A stretch of 64,000 nt of DNA from Lagopus muta (Eukaryota > Chordata > Aves > Galliformes > Phasianidae): positions 451,501 to 515,500 of the forward strand of contig NC_064471.1 in assembly GCF_023343835.1 (NCBI RefSeq). The letters are read 5' to 3'. The notes beneath the pieces were generated by a model. That model did no database searches, was not told where the DNA came from, and saw nothing but the letters and a program-made list of their open reading frames with translations. Positions 22,109 through 31,082 of the stretch are shown here, one piece after another. A program made the translations under genes and the position numbers. Every line of letters begins with the position of its first letter. Positions within the stretch are counted from its first letter, which is position 1.

Positions 22109-22465
22109 TGTATAACCAAGATGTTATAATCACAATATAATTGTATATAATTAATAGATATCAAGATGTTATAATCACAAAATAATCAAGAGAATTCGGT
22201 AAAGTAGACAATGATCACAAAAGAAAATAAGTGGAAGAGCTTACCCTTCGGTTGAGCTCACCAGAAAACACCAAGACAGGTGACCTCCAGAAAACATCCT
22301 TCCCCTCTTGTAGCCAGCTCTTAAATAGATCTAGGAGGGGTGGAGCCAGGCTCCCCCCCTTCTAGCAGCACAGGTGAATTGCCTTCACATGTGGTCCTCT
22401 GGCTGACTCATGGCTCGCCTCAGGTGATTAATCAGAGGTTCAGGCCGTGACTCACCAGTTCCCAT
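22109..22465 (-). repeat. LA2 5' LTR, interrupted by LK1 three bases from its end
   Basis: Covers all but the terminal ACA of the LTR. LK1 begins at 22466, and the sequence CCCAT (22461-22465) is repeated at 29001-29005, followed by the missing ACA. Confidence 0.9.
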
Positions 22466-22952
22466 TGTCATGGTTCTATGTTTTTGTTTTTGTTTTTTTG
22501 TTTTTGGGTTTCAGTATTCCACATCAAAACATCATGTAGTGTACGGGGCATTAAAGTGTCACTGCCCCAGTCCCAGCTACCTATCCCTGTACATTACAGA
22601 AGTCACGGGATCTGGTCCTTCCGGGTGGGGGGGGCGCTCTCTTGCTGCCTGGCAGTGGGTGCTGGAGGGTGCTTTCCTAGCCGTTCCAAGCTTTTCAGGT
22701 TTGAATCGGTCCCGGGAACTCTCTCTCTCTCATCTTGTCTGATTTATTAATCTCAATTGCAATTAAATTGTATCTATTGTGTTATCTTGTATTCCGATAT
22801 TATAGTAAAATAAGTTTTCCTCCATAGATTGTTGCCGCTGTTCTTTTCCTCCCTTCCTTCCTTCCGATTTTGTGGGACTGGGGTGGGGGGGGGAGGGCAG
22901 AGGCCTGTCGCCCCTGTCACGGACATAGATTGATCTGGTCAAATCCGTGACA
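22466..22952 (+). repeat. LK1 5' LTR
   Basis: Begins TGTCATGG and ends CCGTGACA, giving a short terminal inverted repeat (TGTCA/TGACA). A T-rich start, a CT-rich segment and a G-run near 22880-22895 are shared with the other LK LTRs. Confidence 0.95.
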
Positions 22953-22958
22953 GATTTT

Positions 22959-22976
22959 TGGCGCCCAACGTGGGGC
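22959..22976 (+). other. LK1 primer-binding site, tRNA-Lys
   Basis: TGGCGCCCAACGTGGGGC is the standard tRNA-Lys(1,2) complement, six bases after the LTR. LK4 has the same site with one change (minus, 42237-42254). Confidence 0.9.
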
Positions 22977-23228
22977 TCGACTGCTTTTTAGTTTTTTGAA
23001 CGAATCTTTTTTTCTCTCTGCTCTTAGAGAGCTTCGTTAGGGAGCATTGTCAGTAGTTCAGGTTTCTGTGCTGGAAAACCTGACCTTGAAAGATTAGGCG
23101 TACTGCCAGTGTTCTGGGATATTTGTAAACTTTGAGCACTACTTAGTCTGGGTAGTGCCTTTTTTCTTTTTTTTTTCTCTCCTCTTGTTAGCTTCAATTC
23201 ATTAACCCTTTTTTAGCAAGCACCAGCG
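22977..23228 (+). other. LK1 leader
   Basis: About 250 untranslated bases between primer site and gag, expected to hold the packaging signal. No long open frame. The gag ATG at 23229 has a purine at -3 (AGCGATGA). Confidence 0.6.
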
Positions 23229-23777
23229 ATGAACCCACTCGTTATCGTGGGGGTGCTGGGTAAAGGATTTAAAGCAATGGTGTTAGTCACAACCTACTGG
23301 CCAATAATCCATCTCACACTTGTGTGTTTTGGAATTGCATCCATATATATCTATCTAAGGGCACTGATGGAGACACCTATGTTTTACCTATTTGCAATGT
23401 GGTATGATTTGAACTTTGACATCTACATCCCAGAAGGAATGGCTAATTTCACAAACAACTACATCCCAGAAGGAATGGCTAATTTCACAAACAACTACAT
23501 CCCAAATGGAGTAGCTAATTTCACAAACAGCTACATCCCAAATGGAATAGCTAATTTTACAAACAACACGATGTTCAGACCAGTCTCTGGGTTTTCTTCT
23601 CGGTTTGTCAAACGTTTTTTGAATCCTGAATTAATACCCATGTTGTTGTTCGTGTCATCAGTTTTCCTGAATGTATTCCTATGCATTCGTATTAAGGGAA
23701 AGGAGTCTCTTCCAAAACTAGAGAATGATGATTGGCAGGGAATATGGAGAGGTTTAGGAAAGGTTTTAGAAGCATGA
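23229..23777 (+). CDS. LK1 Gag N-terminal segment with two membrane spans and sequon repeats
   Basis: 182 residues to a TGA. Residues ~16-43 and ~134-153 are strongly hydrophobic. Between them lie four tandem 12-residue units (66-113) of type YIPEGMANFTNN, each with an N-glycosylation sequon (NFT at 73, 85, 97, 109). If both spans insert, the repeat loop would face the lumen or outside. This is unlike ordinary cytosolic Gag and recalls glycosylated Gag of gammaretroviruses in principle only. LK4 has the same layout with two repeat units and reads Trp where LK1 has the stop (23775-23777), so the frame is naturally continuous with the capsid part. Confidence 0.75.
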   Translation: MNPLVIVGVLGKGFKAMVLVTTYWPIIHLTLVCFGIASIYIYLRALMETPMFYLFAMWYDLNFDIYIPEGMANFTNNYIPEGMANFTNNYIPNGVANFTNSYIPNGIANFTNNTMFRPVSGFSSRFVKRFLNPELIPMLLFVSSVFLNVFLCIRIKGKESLPKLENDDWQGIWRGLGKVLEA

Positions 23778-23786
23778 GGACCCGCA

Positions 23787-25067
23787 GTGTCATGGGATTT
23801 TACTCTTGAACACCTGTGGGATCCTGAGAAACTAAGCCAGTATTTGAGTCAGGGACTATGCGGCTTACATAAATCTAAGGAGGTACAACTTATGTGGGGT
23901 TTGGCTTGTGCTTACCGTGCCCTATATAATACCATTCTGGAGAGAGAGAGTTTCCGAGCTGAGGTTCAAGCCAAAGGGGAAAATCCCCAAGTCAAATCTA
24001 ATCAATCACAGGAGACACCAGTAACAATACCGGTTGCTCCTGTGGAGGGCAAGAAATGGAAACGAGTGTCTTCGCGTCTTGAACGAAAAAGAGAAGAAGA
24101 GGAGGAGGAGGAGGAAGATCCAGGCGAGGGGCCCTCCTCAGAACCACCACCATCGCGAAAGGCAAAAGCAAAAACTAAGAGACATGCAGAAGAGAGTGAT
24201 GAAGAGGAAGTCTCTATTACTACTCGCCGGCCTCTAAAGATGACTGAAATTCAAGGTTCAAGAAAGGAGTTCACACGGCGCCTGAATGAAAGTATTGTTT
24301 CCTGGTTGGTTCGCTGTTGGGACAGTGGGGCCCATAGCTTGTCTCTGGATGGTAATGAAGCTCGCCAACTAGGTGCCATTGCCAGAGATCCAGCTATTGA
24401 TAGAGGAATTAGTCGATGTTCGGATGAGGCTGCCTCCCTCTGGGAACGAGTGTTAACAGCTGTGAAGGAAAAGTATCCCTTCAAAAATAGCTTGAAGATT
24501 TCAATGAAAAAATGGGATACAGTTGAAAAGGGTATCCAGTATTTGAGGGAAATAGGCGTGGTGGAAATGTTGTATGACCCTGACTTTGTTTCTAACCACC
24601 CACAACAAAACCGCGACCCTGAAAGAGTGAGGACAACGCCTGAGATATGGCAGAAAATCGTGACAACAGCGCCGGACAAATATGCCGCTACACTAACGTC
24701 AGCGTGTGACAGATACCAGGAACAACAGAGATCACCCTTAATTTATGAATTAATTGTTACGCTCCAAAACTACGAACAATTGCTGTCTCCAATTCATTCT
24801 GCCGTTGCTGCAATATCAAGAATGACGGAGCAAGTGTCTCAACTGATTAACCGTGACAAACCTGTAGCAGTATCAGAAACGCTTGATGAAGATCAGGATA
24901 ATCAAACAAGTCTAGCGAAGGATGTGAAGGAGATGAAGGAGACGATGAGATTTTTGCGAGCCCACCTAACTAAAGACGATGAACCTTCCTTCTTACGTGC
25001 ACGATCAAAAATCTCAGCTGTTAGAGGCAGACGCTCTCCGGCTCAAGTAAGAAATAATACACCATGA
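23787..25067 (+). CDS. LK1 Gag, acidic/basic linker and capsid region
   Basis: 426 residues in the same frame as the previous entry. The first ~90 residues continue the N-terminal domain. A run of Glu with Lys/Arg patches follows (near 24080-24210: EEEEEEEED, then KAKAKTKRH, then ESDEEE). A capsid-like region carries VSWLVRCWDSGAHSL, matching the LA Gag block LLRLWDSGAE. Further on, PEIWQKIVTTAPDKYAATL resembles the capsid C-terminal domain. No zinc knuckle. The TGA at 25065-25067 is conserved in LK4 (near 40231), and pol lies in the -1 frame about 200 bases on. Confidence 0.8.
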   Translation: MSWDFTLEHLWDPEKLSQYLSQGLCGLHKSKEVQLMWGLACAYRALYNTILERESFRAEVQAKGENPQVKSNQSQETPVTIPVAPVEGKKWKRVSSRLERKREEEEEEEEDPGEGPSSEPPPSRKAKAKTKRHAEESDEEEVSITTRRPLKMTEIQGSRKEFTRRLNESIVSWLVRCWDSGAHSLSLDGNEARQLGAIARDPAIDRGISRCSDEAASLWERVLTAVKEKYPFKNSLKISMKKWDTVEKGIQYLREIGVVEMLYDPDFVSNHPQQNRDPERVRTTPEIWQKIVTTAPDKYAATLTSACDRYQEQQRSPLIYELIVTLQNYEQLLSPIHSAVAAISRMTEQVSQLINRDKPVAVSETLDEDQDNQTSLAKDVKEMKETMRFLRAHLTKDDEPSFLRARSKISAVRGRRSPAQVRNNTP

Positions 25068-25270
25068 ATTGTCTTATGGTATTACCTACGTGACCATGGA
25101 GAAGACATGGGGAAGTGGCACGGTCAACCTACTCCTGTACTACGAGCCCGGGTGAAAGAATTACAAGGCAGATCAACCACCAGTGCAGTTGCTCCAGTTA
25201 CCACAGGTAATGAATAGAGGGGCCCTGCCCTCAGTCGGGGGGGGAAAGGGATAATAGAGTATATTGGACT

Positions 25271-26911
25271 GTGTGGATTCGATGGCCTGGCACATCAGAA
25301 CCACAGAAATATAAGGCCCTGGTGGACACTGGTGCACAGTGCACTCTGATGCCCTCGAGTCACCAAGGGACAGAATCAATCCATATTTCTGGAGTGACCG
25401 GGGGCTCTCAAGAATTGACTGTGTTGGAGGCCGAGATAAGCCTCACTGGTAAGGACTGGCAAAAACATCCTATTGTGACGGGCCCAGGGGCTCCATGTAT
25501 ACTAGGTATTGATTATCTCAGAAGGGGGCATTTCAAGGATCCTAAGGGGTATCGATGGGCCTTTGGAATAGCTGCTGTGGACACAGACAACATTAAGCAG
25601 CTGTCTGTTCTGCCTGGCCTGTCAGAAGATCCATCTGTTGTGGGGCTGCTGCGAGTAAAAGAGCAACACGTACCGATTGCTACAAAAATGGTGCACAGGC
25701 GTCAGTACCGCATCAACAGGGATTCTTTGCTCCCCATTCATAAGTTAATTCGTCAACTAGAGAGCCAGGGAGTGATCAGCAAAACTCACTCGCCTTTTAA
25801 CAGCCCCATATGGCCAGTGCGTAAAGCCAGTGGAGAATGGAGGCTGACGGTGGACTACCGTGGCCTGAATGAAGTCACACCCCCACTGAGTGCTGCTGTG
25901 CCGGACATGTTAGAACTCCAGTATGAACTGGAGTCAAAAGCGGCCAAATGGTATGCCACCATTGACATTACTAATGCCTTCTTTTCCATCCCTTTGGCCA
26001 AAGAATGTAAGCCACAGTTTGCTTTCACATGGAGGGGCATTCAGTATACCTGGAACCGTTTGCCCCAGGGGTGGAAACACAGCCCGACCATTTGCCATGG
26101 GTTGATTCAAACTGTATTGGAACAGGGCAGTGCTCCTGAGCACCTGCAGTACATTGATGACATCATTGTGTGGGGCGATACAGCAGAAGAAGTCTTCACA
26201 AAAGGAGAGAGAATGATCCAAATTCTTCTGAGTGCTGGTTTTGCTATTAAGCGAAGCAAAGTGAAAGGACCTGCCCAGGAGATTCAATTCCTAGGTATAA
26301 AGTGGCAAGATGGCCGTCGTCACATCCCGACAGACGTGATCGACAAAATCACTGCTATGTCTCCACCCACTAGCAAAAGAGAGACACAATCTTTTCTGGG
26401 TGCAGTGGGCTTTTGGAGAATGCATGTTCCAAACTACAGCCTCATTGTAAGCCCCCTTTATTATGTGACGCGAATGAGAAATGAGTTTACATGGGGCCCT
26501 GAGCAGCAGCAGGCTTTTGAACAGATTAAACAGGAGATAGCCCGTGCCGTGGCCCTAGGGCCAGTACGGACTGGACAGGGTATAAAGAACATCCTCTACA
26601 CTGCTGCTGGAGAGAACGGTCCCACTTGGAGTTTGTGGCAAAGAGCCTCAGGAGAGACCCGAGGCCGACCCCTGGTATTCTGGAGTCGGGCATACAGAGG
26701 GTCTGAAGAGCACTACACTCCAACTGAAAAGGAGATCTTAGCCGCTTATGAAGGGGTTCGGGCTGCTTCCGAAGTAGTCGGTACTGAAACACAGCTCCTT
26801 CTGGCACCTCGACTGCCAGTGCTGAACTGGATGTTTAAAGGAAAGGTTCCCTCCACCCATCATGCTACTGATGCCACTTGGAGTAAGTGGATTGCACTGA
26901 TTACACAATGA
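25271..26911 (+). CDS. LK1 protease and reverse transcriptase
   Basis: 546 residues. Protease: KALVDTGAQCTLMP at the active site (normal D-T-G), GVTGGSQELT flap-like, ILGIDYLRRGHF. RT: WPVRKASGEWRLTVDYRGLNEVTPP, AFFSIPLA, LPQGWKHSPTICHG, catalytic QYIDDIIVWGD, then thumb (SFLGAVGFWRMHVPNY) and connection domains. The frame stops at TGA 26909-26911, where LK4 reads Arg; RNase H and integrase continue in frame from there. The ATG at 25271 is internal: the true start would come from gag-pol frameshifting or readthrough. Confidence 0.9.
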   Translation: MWIRWPGTSEPQKYKALVDTGAQCTLMPSSHQGTESIHISGVTGGSQELTVLEAEISLTGKDWQKHPIVTGPGAPCILGIDYLRRGHFKDPKGYRWAFGIAAVDTDNIKQLSVLPGLSEDPSVVGLLRVKEQHVPIATKMVHRRQYRINRDSLLPIHKLIRQLESQGVISKTHSPFNSPIWPVRKASGEWRLTVDYRGLNEVTPPLSAAVPDMLELQYELESKAAKWYATIDITNAFFSIPLAKECKPQFAFTWRGIQYTWNRLPQGWKHSPTICHGLIQTVLEQGSAPEHLQYIDDIIVWGDTAEEVFTKGERMIQILLSAGFAIKRSKVKGPAQEIQFLGIKWQDGRRHIPTDVIDKITAMSPPTSKRETQSFLGAVGFWRMHVPNYSLIVSPLYYVTRMRNEFTWGPEQQQAFEQIKQEIARAVALGPVRTGQGIKNILYTAAGENGPTWSLWQRASGETRGRPLVFWSRAYRGSEEHYTPTEKEILAAYEGVRAASEVVGTETQLLLAPRLPVLNWMFKGKVPSTHHATDATWSKWIALITQ

Positions 26912-26917
26912 GCACGG

Positions 26918-28402
26918 ATGGGGAACCTCAGCTGTCCAGGAATCCTAGAAGTCATCATGGACTGGCCTGAAGGTAAAATGTTTGGAACACCACCGGGAGA
27001 AGAAGTATCACGTGCTAAAGAAGCCCCACCATACAATGAACTACCGGAGAATGAAAAGAAATATGCCCTGTTCACAGATGGATCGTGTCGTATTGTGGGA
27101 AAGCATCGCAGATGGAAATCTGCTGTGTGGAGCCCCACACGACAAGTTGCAGAGGCCACCGAAGGGAAAGGAGAATCAAGCCAATTTGCAGAGGTAAAGG
27201 CTGTCCAACTGGCCTTAGATGTCGCTGAATGGGAGAGGTGGCCAATGCTCTATCTTTACACTGACTCATGGATGGTAGCAAATGCCTTATGGGGGTGGTT
27301 ACAGCAGTGGGAGCAAAATAACTGGCAAAGAAGGGGTAAACCTATTTGGGCTGCTGAACTGTGGAAAGACATTGCTGCCCAAATAAAGAATATGATTGTA
27401 AAGGTGCGCCATGTAGATGCTCATGTGCCCAAGAGTCGGGCTACTGAAGAACAGCAAAATAACCATCAGGTAGATCGAGCTGCCAGAATTGAGGTGGCTC
27501 AAATAGACCTGGACTGGCAGAACAAGGGTGAATTATTTCTGGCTCGGTGGGCCCATGAGACCTCAGGTCATCAAGGGAGAGATGCAACATACAAATGGGC
27601 TAGAGACCGAGGGGTGGACTTAACTATGGATGCCATTGCACAGGTTATTCATAACTGTGAAACATGTGCCATCATCAAACAAGCCAAGAGGATGAAACCC
27701 CTCTGGGAGGAAGGGCGATGGCAAAAGTACAAATATGGGGAGGCCTGGCAGGTTGATGATATCACCTTGCCACGATCTCGCAATGGTAAGCATTATGTGC
27801 TTACTATGGTGGAGGCAACCACTGGGTGGCTTGAAACATATGCAGTACCCCATGCTACCACCCGAAACACCATACTGGGTCTCGAGAAACAAGTCCTGTG
27901 GCGACACGGCACCCCAGAAAGGATTGAGTCAGATAATGGGACTCATTTCAAAAATTCTCTTGTGAATACTTGGGCCAAAGATCATGGCATCGAGTGGATT
28001 TACCATATTCCCTATCATGCTCCAGCCTCTGGTAAAATTGAACGATACAATGGATTGTTAAAAACGATGCTAAAAGCACTGGGTGGCGGAACATTTAAGC
28101 ACTGGGAGAAGCATTTGGCAGAAGCCACCTGGTTGGTCAATACCAGAGGATCTATCAATCGTGATGGTCCTAACCAATCCAGTTCCCTACATACCGTAGA
28201 GGGAGATAAAGTCCCTGTTGTACATGTAAAGAACATGTTAGGAAAGGCAGTTTGGGTTCTTCCAGCTTCTGGAAAGGGCAAACCTCTCCGTGGTACAGTT
28301 TTTGCCCAGGGACCAGGATCCACTTGGTGGGTAATGCAGAAGAATGGGGATGTCCAGTGTGTACCACAAGGAAACTTGATGCCGGGGGAGTGCAGTTACT
28401 AA
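26918..28402 (+). CDS. LK1 RNase H and integrase
   Basis: 494 residues. RNase H: ALFTDGSCR (Asp), SSQFAEVKAVQLAL (Glu), LYTDSWMVANAL (Asp), VRHVDAHVPKS (His/Asp end). Integrase: zinc-binding WAHETSGHQGR ... CETCAII, core with WQVDDITLP, ESDNGTHFKN and GKIERYNGL with 35 residues between the second Asp and the Glu, and a C-terminal domain with KAVWVLPASGKGKP. All metal-binding residues are present, so the domains could be active if expressed. It ends 110 bases before the 3' LTR with no env. Confidence 0.9.
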   Translation: MGNLSCPGILEVIMDWPEGKMFGTPPGEEVSRAKEAPPYNELPENEKKYALFTDGSCRIVGKHRRWKSAVWSPTRQVAEATEGKGESSQFAEVKAVQLALDVAEWERWPMLYLYTDSWMVANALWGWLQQWEQNNWQRRGKPIWAAELWKDIAAQIKNMIVKVRHVDAHVPKSRATEEQQNNHQVDRAARIEVAQIDLDWQNKGELFLARWAHETSGHQGRDATYKWARDRGVDLTMDAIAQVIHNCETCAIIKQAKRMKPLWEEGRWQKYKYGEAWQVDDITLPRSRNGKHYVLTMVEATTGWLETYAVPHATTRNTILGLEKQVLWRHGTPERIESDNGTHFKNSLVNTWAKDHGIEWIYHIPYHAPASGKIERYNGLLKTMLKALGGGTFKHWEKHLAEATWLVNTRGSINRDGPNQSSSLHTVEGDKVPVVHVKNMLGKAVWVLPASGKGKPLRGTVFAQGPGSTWWVMQKNGDVQCVPQGNLMPGECSY

Positions 28403-28498
28403 TTCTATGTATATGTATATAGCCATGTGTGCATTTTAATCATTTTTTGTTTGTTTGTATATATGTATATATATTTTAAGCATGATGTAACGATGTAG

Positions 28499-29000
28499 AA
28501 TAAGGGGTGGAATGTCATGGTTCTATGTTTTTGTTTTTGTTTTTTTGTTTTTGGGTTTCAGTATTCCACATCAAAACATCATGTAGTGTACGGGGCATTA
28601 AAGTGTCACTGCCCCAGTCCCAGCTACCTATCCCTGTACATTACAGAAGTCACGGGATCTGGTCCTTCCGGGTGGGGGGGGCGCTCTCTTGCTGCCTGGC
28701 AGTGGGTGCTGGAGGGTGCTTTCCTAGCCGTTCCAAGCTTTTCAGGTTTGAATCGGTCCCGGGAACTCTCCCTCTCTCACCTTGTCTGATTTATTAATCT
28801 CAATTGCAATTAAATTGTATCTATTGTGTTATCTTGTATTCCGATATTATAGTAAAATAAGTTTTCCTCCATAGATTGTTGCCGCTGTTCTTTTCCTCCC
28901 TTCCTTCCTTCCGATTTTGTGGGACTGGGGTGGGGGGGGGGAGGGCAGAGGCCTGTCGCCCCTGTCACGGACATAGATTGATCTGGTCAAATCCGTGACA
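28499..29000 (+). repeat. LK1 polypurine tract and 3' LTR
   Basis: AATAAGGGGTGGAA (28499-28512) precedes the LTR (28513-29000), which repeats 22466-22952 almost base for base. Confidence 0.95.
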
Positions 29001-29008
29001 CCCATACA

Positions 29009-29348
29009 CCTTGCCAGCAGATCAGAGGAAGCAGGGAGGCACCAACTTGCATCTTGCCTTCCCAAGATACAATGGTATCATCCCCCCAGTCTTCCATTCT
29101 TAGTTGGAGTGGTTTGGCTACAGGCCAGATCTTCCGCCAGTGAACATTGCTAAGCACTCTCTTCCGCTCTTCTACAGAGCAAGCAGTTCTGGGGGAAGGG
29201 GCTTGCAAATGTTCCCAAAGCGATATCAATTGTCACACAGTTAGCACACATCACTTGCCTCCTTGACAAGTCACTCAGAGTCTTATCACAAGAAAAACCT
29301 CAGGAAGCAAGCTTTGAGCCAAAAAAAAACCAAAGAAGGCTTCTCACA
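29009..29348 (-). repeat. Inverted U3 fragment of an EN1-type LTR
   Basis: Minus-strand sequence matches the first ~350 bases of the EN1 3' LTR (16077-16436), starting TGTGAGAAGCC at 29348 and cut off at 29009 where LA2 ends. The R and U5 parts are absent. Confidence 0.8.
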
Positions 29349-30234
29349 CACCCTCATTGAGTGCTGCTGTGCCAGATATGTTAGAACTCCAATCCGAACT
29401 GGAGTCAAAAGCAGCTAAGTGGTATGCCACCATTGACATTGCTAACGCCTATTTCTCCATTCCTTTGGCCAAAGAATCTAGACCACAGTTTGCTTTCACC
29501 TGGAGGGGCATTCAGTATACCTGGAATCCTTTGCTCCAGGGGTAGAAACATAGTCCAACCATTTGCCATGTTTGGGTTTTTCCAGCTTCTGGGAAGGGCA
29601 AACCTCTTCACGGAACTGTCTTTGCCCAGGGACCTGGGTCCACCTGGTTGGTGATGCAGAAAAACGGGGATGTTCAGTGTGTACCACAAGGGAATTTGAT
29701 GTTGGGGGAGTGCAGTCTGTAATCCCATGTGTTAAGCATGATGTAGTGATGTAGAATAAGGGGTGGAACGTCATGGTTTTATGATTTTTGGTCATCAGTA
29801 TTCCACACCATAACATCATGTAATGCTCTGGGGGGTGGGGTGTGATATCTGCCGAATGTTTGTCCGATGGAGAAGAACTACATTTCCCCTGGAGGCTTTG
29901 CGGTCAGCAAGGAGATATAACTCCATGCAAGGTCACTTGATCCTTTTTCTTCGCTATCTGCACTTCACCGTCTTTTCTTCAGTCACTCAACTGGACTGCA
30001 CTTCTCACCCCAGCATTGTGGTGAGGTCTATACAATTCAGACAGACTCTTTCTCTCTCATTGTATTTTACTAATACTATATTTAGTAAAATCATTTGTTC
30101 CACCTCAGATTAGTGCTGTTGTTTTCAAGTATTTTGGGGTCCCCTGCTTCCCCTTTCCCAGAGGCGCGGATCCGCAGATCCCTCTGCCCTGCTGGTCACG
30201 GAACTGGGCCGGACCAGCCCATAAACCATTGACA
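29349..30234 (+). pseudogene. LK3: RT fragment fused by deletion to integrase end, plus LTR
   Basis: 29349-29568 matches the LK1 RT palm (AVPDMLELQSELESKAAKWY ... FSIPLAKE). At 29569 it jumps to the last ~50 codons of integrase, a loss of about 2.1 kb relative to LK1. After a polypurine tract an LTR runs 29769-30234. This LTR subtype shares its start with LK1 (CATGGTTTTATG, its first T mutated to C) but has a different body (ACTACATTTCCCC, AGTCACTCAACTGG) and ends CCATTGACA. Confidence 0.8.
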
Positions 30235-30346
30235 GATCTTCTGTCTTTTTGGCTGAAGTCGATGAGCCTTCATTCAGTGAATATTATCTAATTCTAATGC
30301 AGAAACAACAATTGATTCCCACAATTTCCCCCTTTTTTTCATACAT
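30235..30346 (-). repeat. Inverted composite of GP2 LTR start and GR1 LTR piece
   Basis: Minus strand, from 30346 down: polypurine tract, first ~50 bases of the GP LTR (TGTGGGAATCAATTG...), then ~45 bases matching the GR1 LTR (CACTGAATGAAGGCTCAT). The same two sequences occur in the same relative order at 43855-44100 on the plus strand, separated there by about 180 more bases. Confidence 0.7.
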
Positions 30347-30547
30347 TGTTGATTTCTGCAGTTCAGAAAAATTAATAAAACATATGGAAGGGACAGACAC
30401 CAGAAAGTAACTGTACAATCCTAGTACCAGGAACAGGGTACAAGTGGGGCTTGTTGGAATGGGAACCTTCCAGGGCAACAATCGCAAATTTTTTAATTTT
30501 TTTTTTTTTTTTCTCAGAACTGCCAGGAAAAAGGAGGGTTACGGAAT

Positions 30548-31027
30548 ATGCTAGTTCCAACCAATCCCCTCTCAGGGTGGCCAGAAGCATTCCCTTGCAG
30601 GAACAATAAAGCCAAAGAAATAACCAAGGCATTGTTGCAGGAGATTATTCCAAGGTTTGGGTGTTCTGCAACAATACCTTTCAACCAGGGAACTCACTTT
30701 ATTGCAGAGATTGTCCAACAGGTCAGTAAGTTATTGGGAATAAATCGGCAATTGCGCATACCACACAGACCACAGTCAAGTGGTCAGGAGGAAAAGATGA
30801 ACCACCGAATTAAATCACAGGTTGTAACACTGGGCCAAGAAGCTGGACTATCCTGGCCACAGTCATTGCCTTTGGTTCTCCTTAGGACCGGAATGAAACC
30901 TAGAGCAAAGGAGGGGTTCAGTCTTTTCAAAATACTGTACAAAAGGCCTTACGTTGTACAAACAGGGATCTCTACCCAACTAGGGAGTGAAATACTAACT
31001 GAGCATGTGATAAGTCTACAGGAATAG
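30548..31027 (+). CDS. GP2 integrase core, open fragment lacking a catalytic Asp
   Basis: 159 residues of a gammaretroviral integrase core. WPEAFPCRNNKAKEI follows the first strands. Where the second catalytic Asp is expected the sequence reads FNQGTHF, so Asp is replaced by Asn; the catalytic Glu (SGQEEKMN) is kept exactly 36 residues later. The segment LPLVLLRTGMKPR and the ISLQE end are typical of the family. GP1 has the same Asn. Activity is unlikely. Confidence 0.8.
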   Translation: MLVPTNPLSGWPEAFPCRNNKAKEITKALLQEIIPRFGCSATIPFNQGTHFIAEIVQQVSKLLGINRQLRIPHRPQSSGQEEKMNHRIKSQVVTLGQEAGLSWPQSLPLVLLRTGMKPRAKEGFSLFKILYKRPYVVQTGISTQLGSEILTEHVISLQE

Positions 31028-31082
31028 CACTGGGAAATAGAGAAACTGGTTCTAGGAACTAGAGCCCAAGGCCTTGAAAGCT

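Larger units (their letters stand above)
22466..29000 (+). mobile_element. LK1: almost complete env-less class III-like provirus, recent
   Basis: LTRs of 487 and 488 bases that differ by about two substitutions and one G in a G-run, a perfect 5-bp target duplication (CCCAT at 22461-22465 and 29001-29005), a tRNA-Lys primer site, gag, protease, RT, RNase H, integrase and a polypurine tract. There is no env: integrase ends 110 bases before the LTR. Only two in-frame stops break the coding frames (23775-23777 in gag, 26909-26911 in pol). This is the youngest-looking insertion in the window. Confidence 0.95.
17458..29008 (-). mobile_element. LA2: class III-like provirus on the minus strand, split by LK1
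   Basis: 3' LTR 17458-17783, Pol 18117-20503, Gag 20500-22067, primer site 22089-22106. The 5' LTR covers 22109-22465, with its last three bases (ACA) at 29006-29008 on the far side of LK1. RNase H is deleted. Left flank ends TCATG and right flank begins CCTTG, which is not a convincing target duplication, so one side may have been rearranged. It shares the protease Met change and the protease/RT TGA with LA1. Confidence 0.85.

Noticed and set aside
24251..24679. 142-codon antisense frame in LK1 gag
   Set aside because: Shadow of the sense gag frame; LK4 keeps similarity for the same reason.
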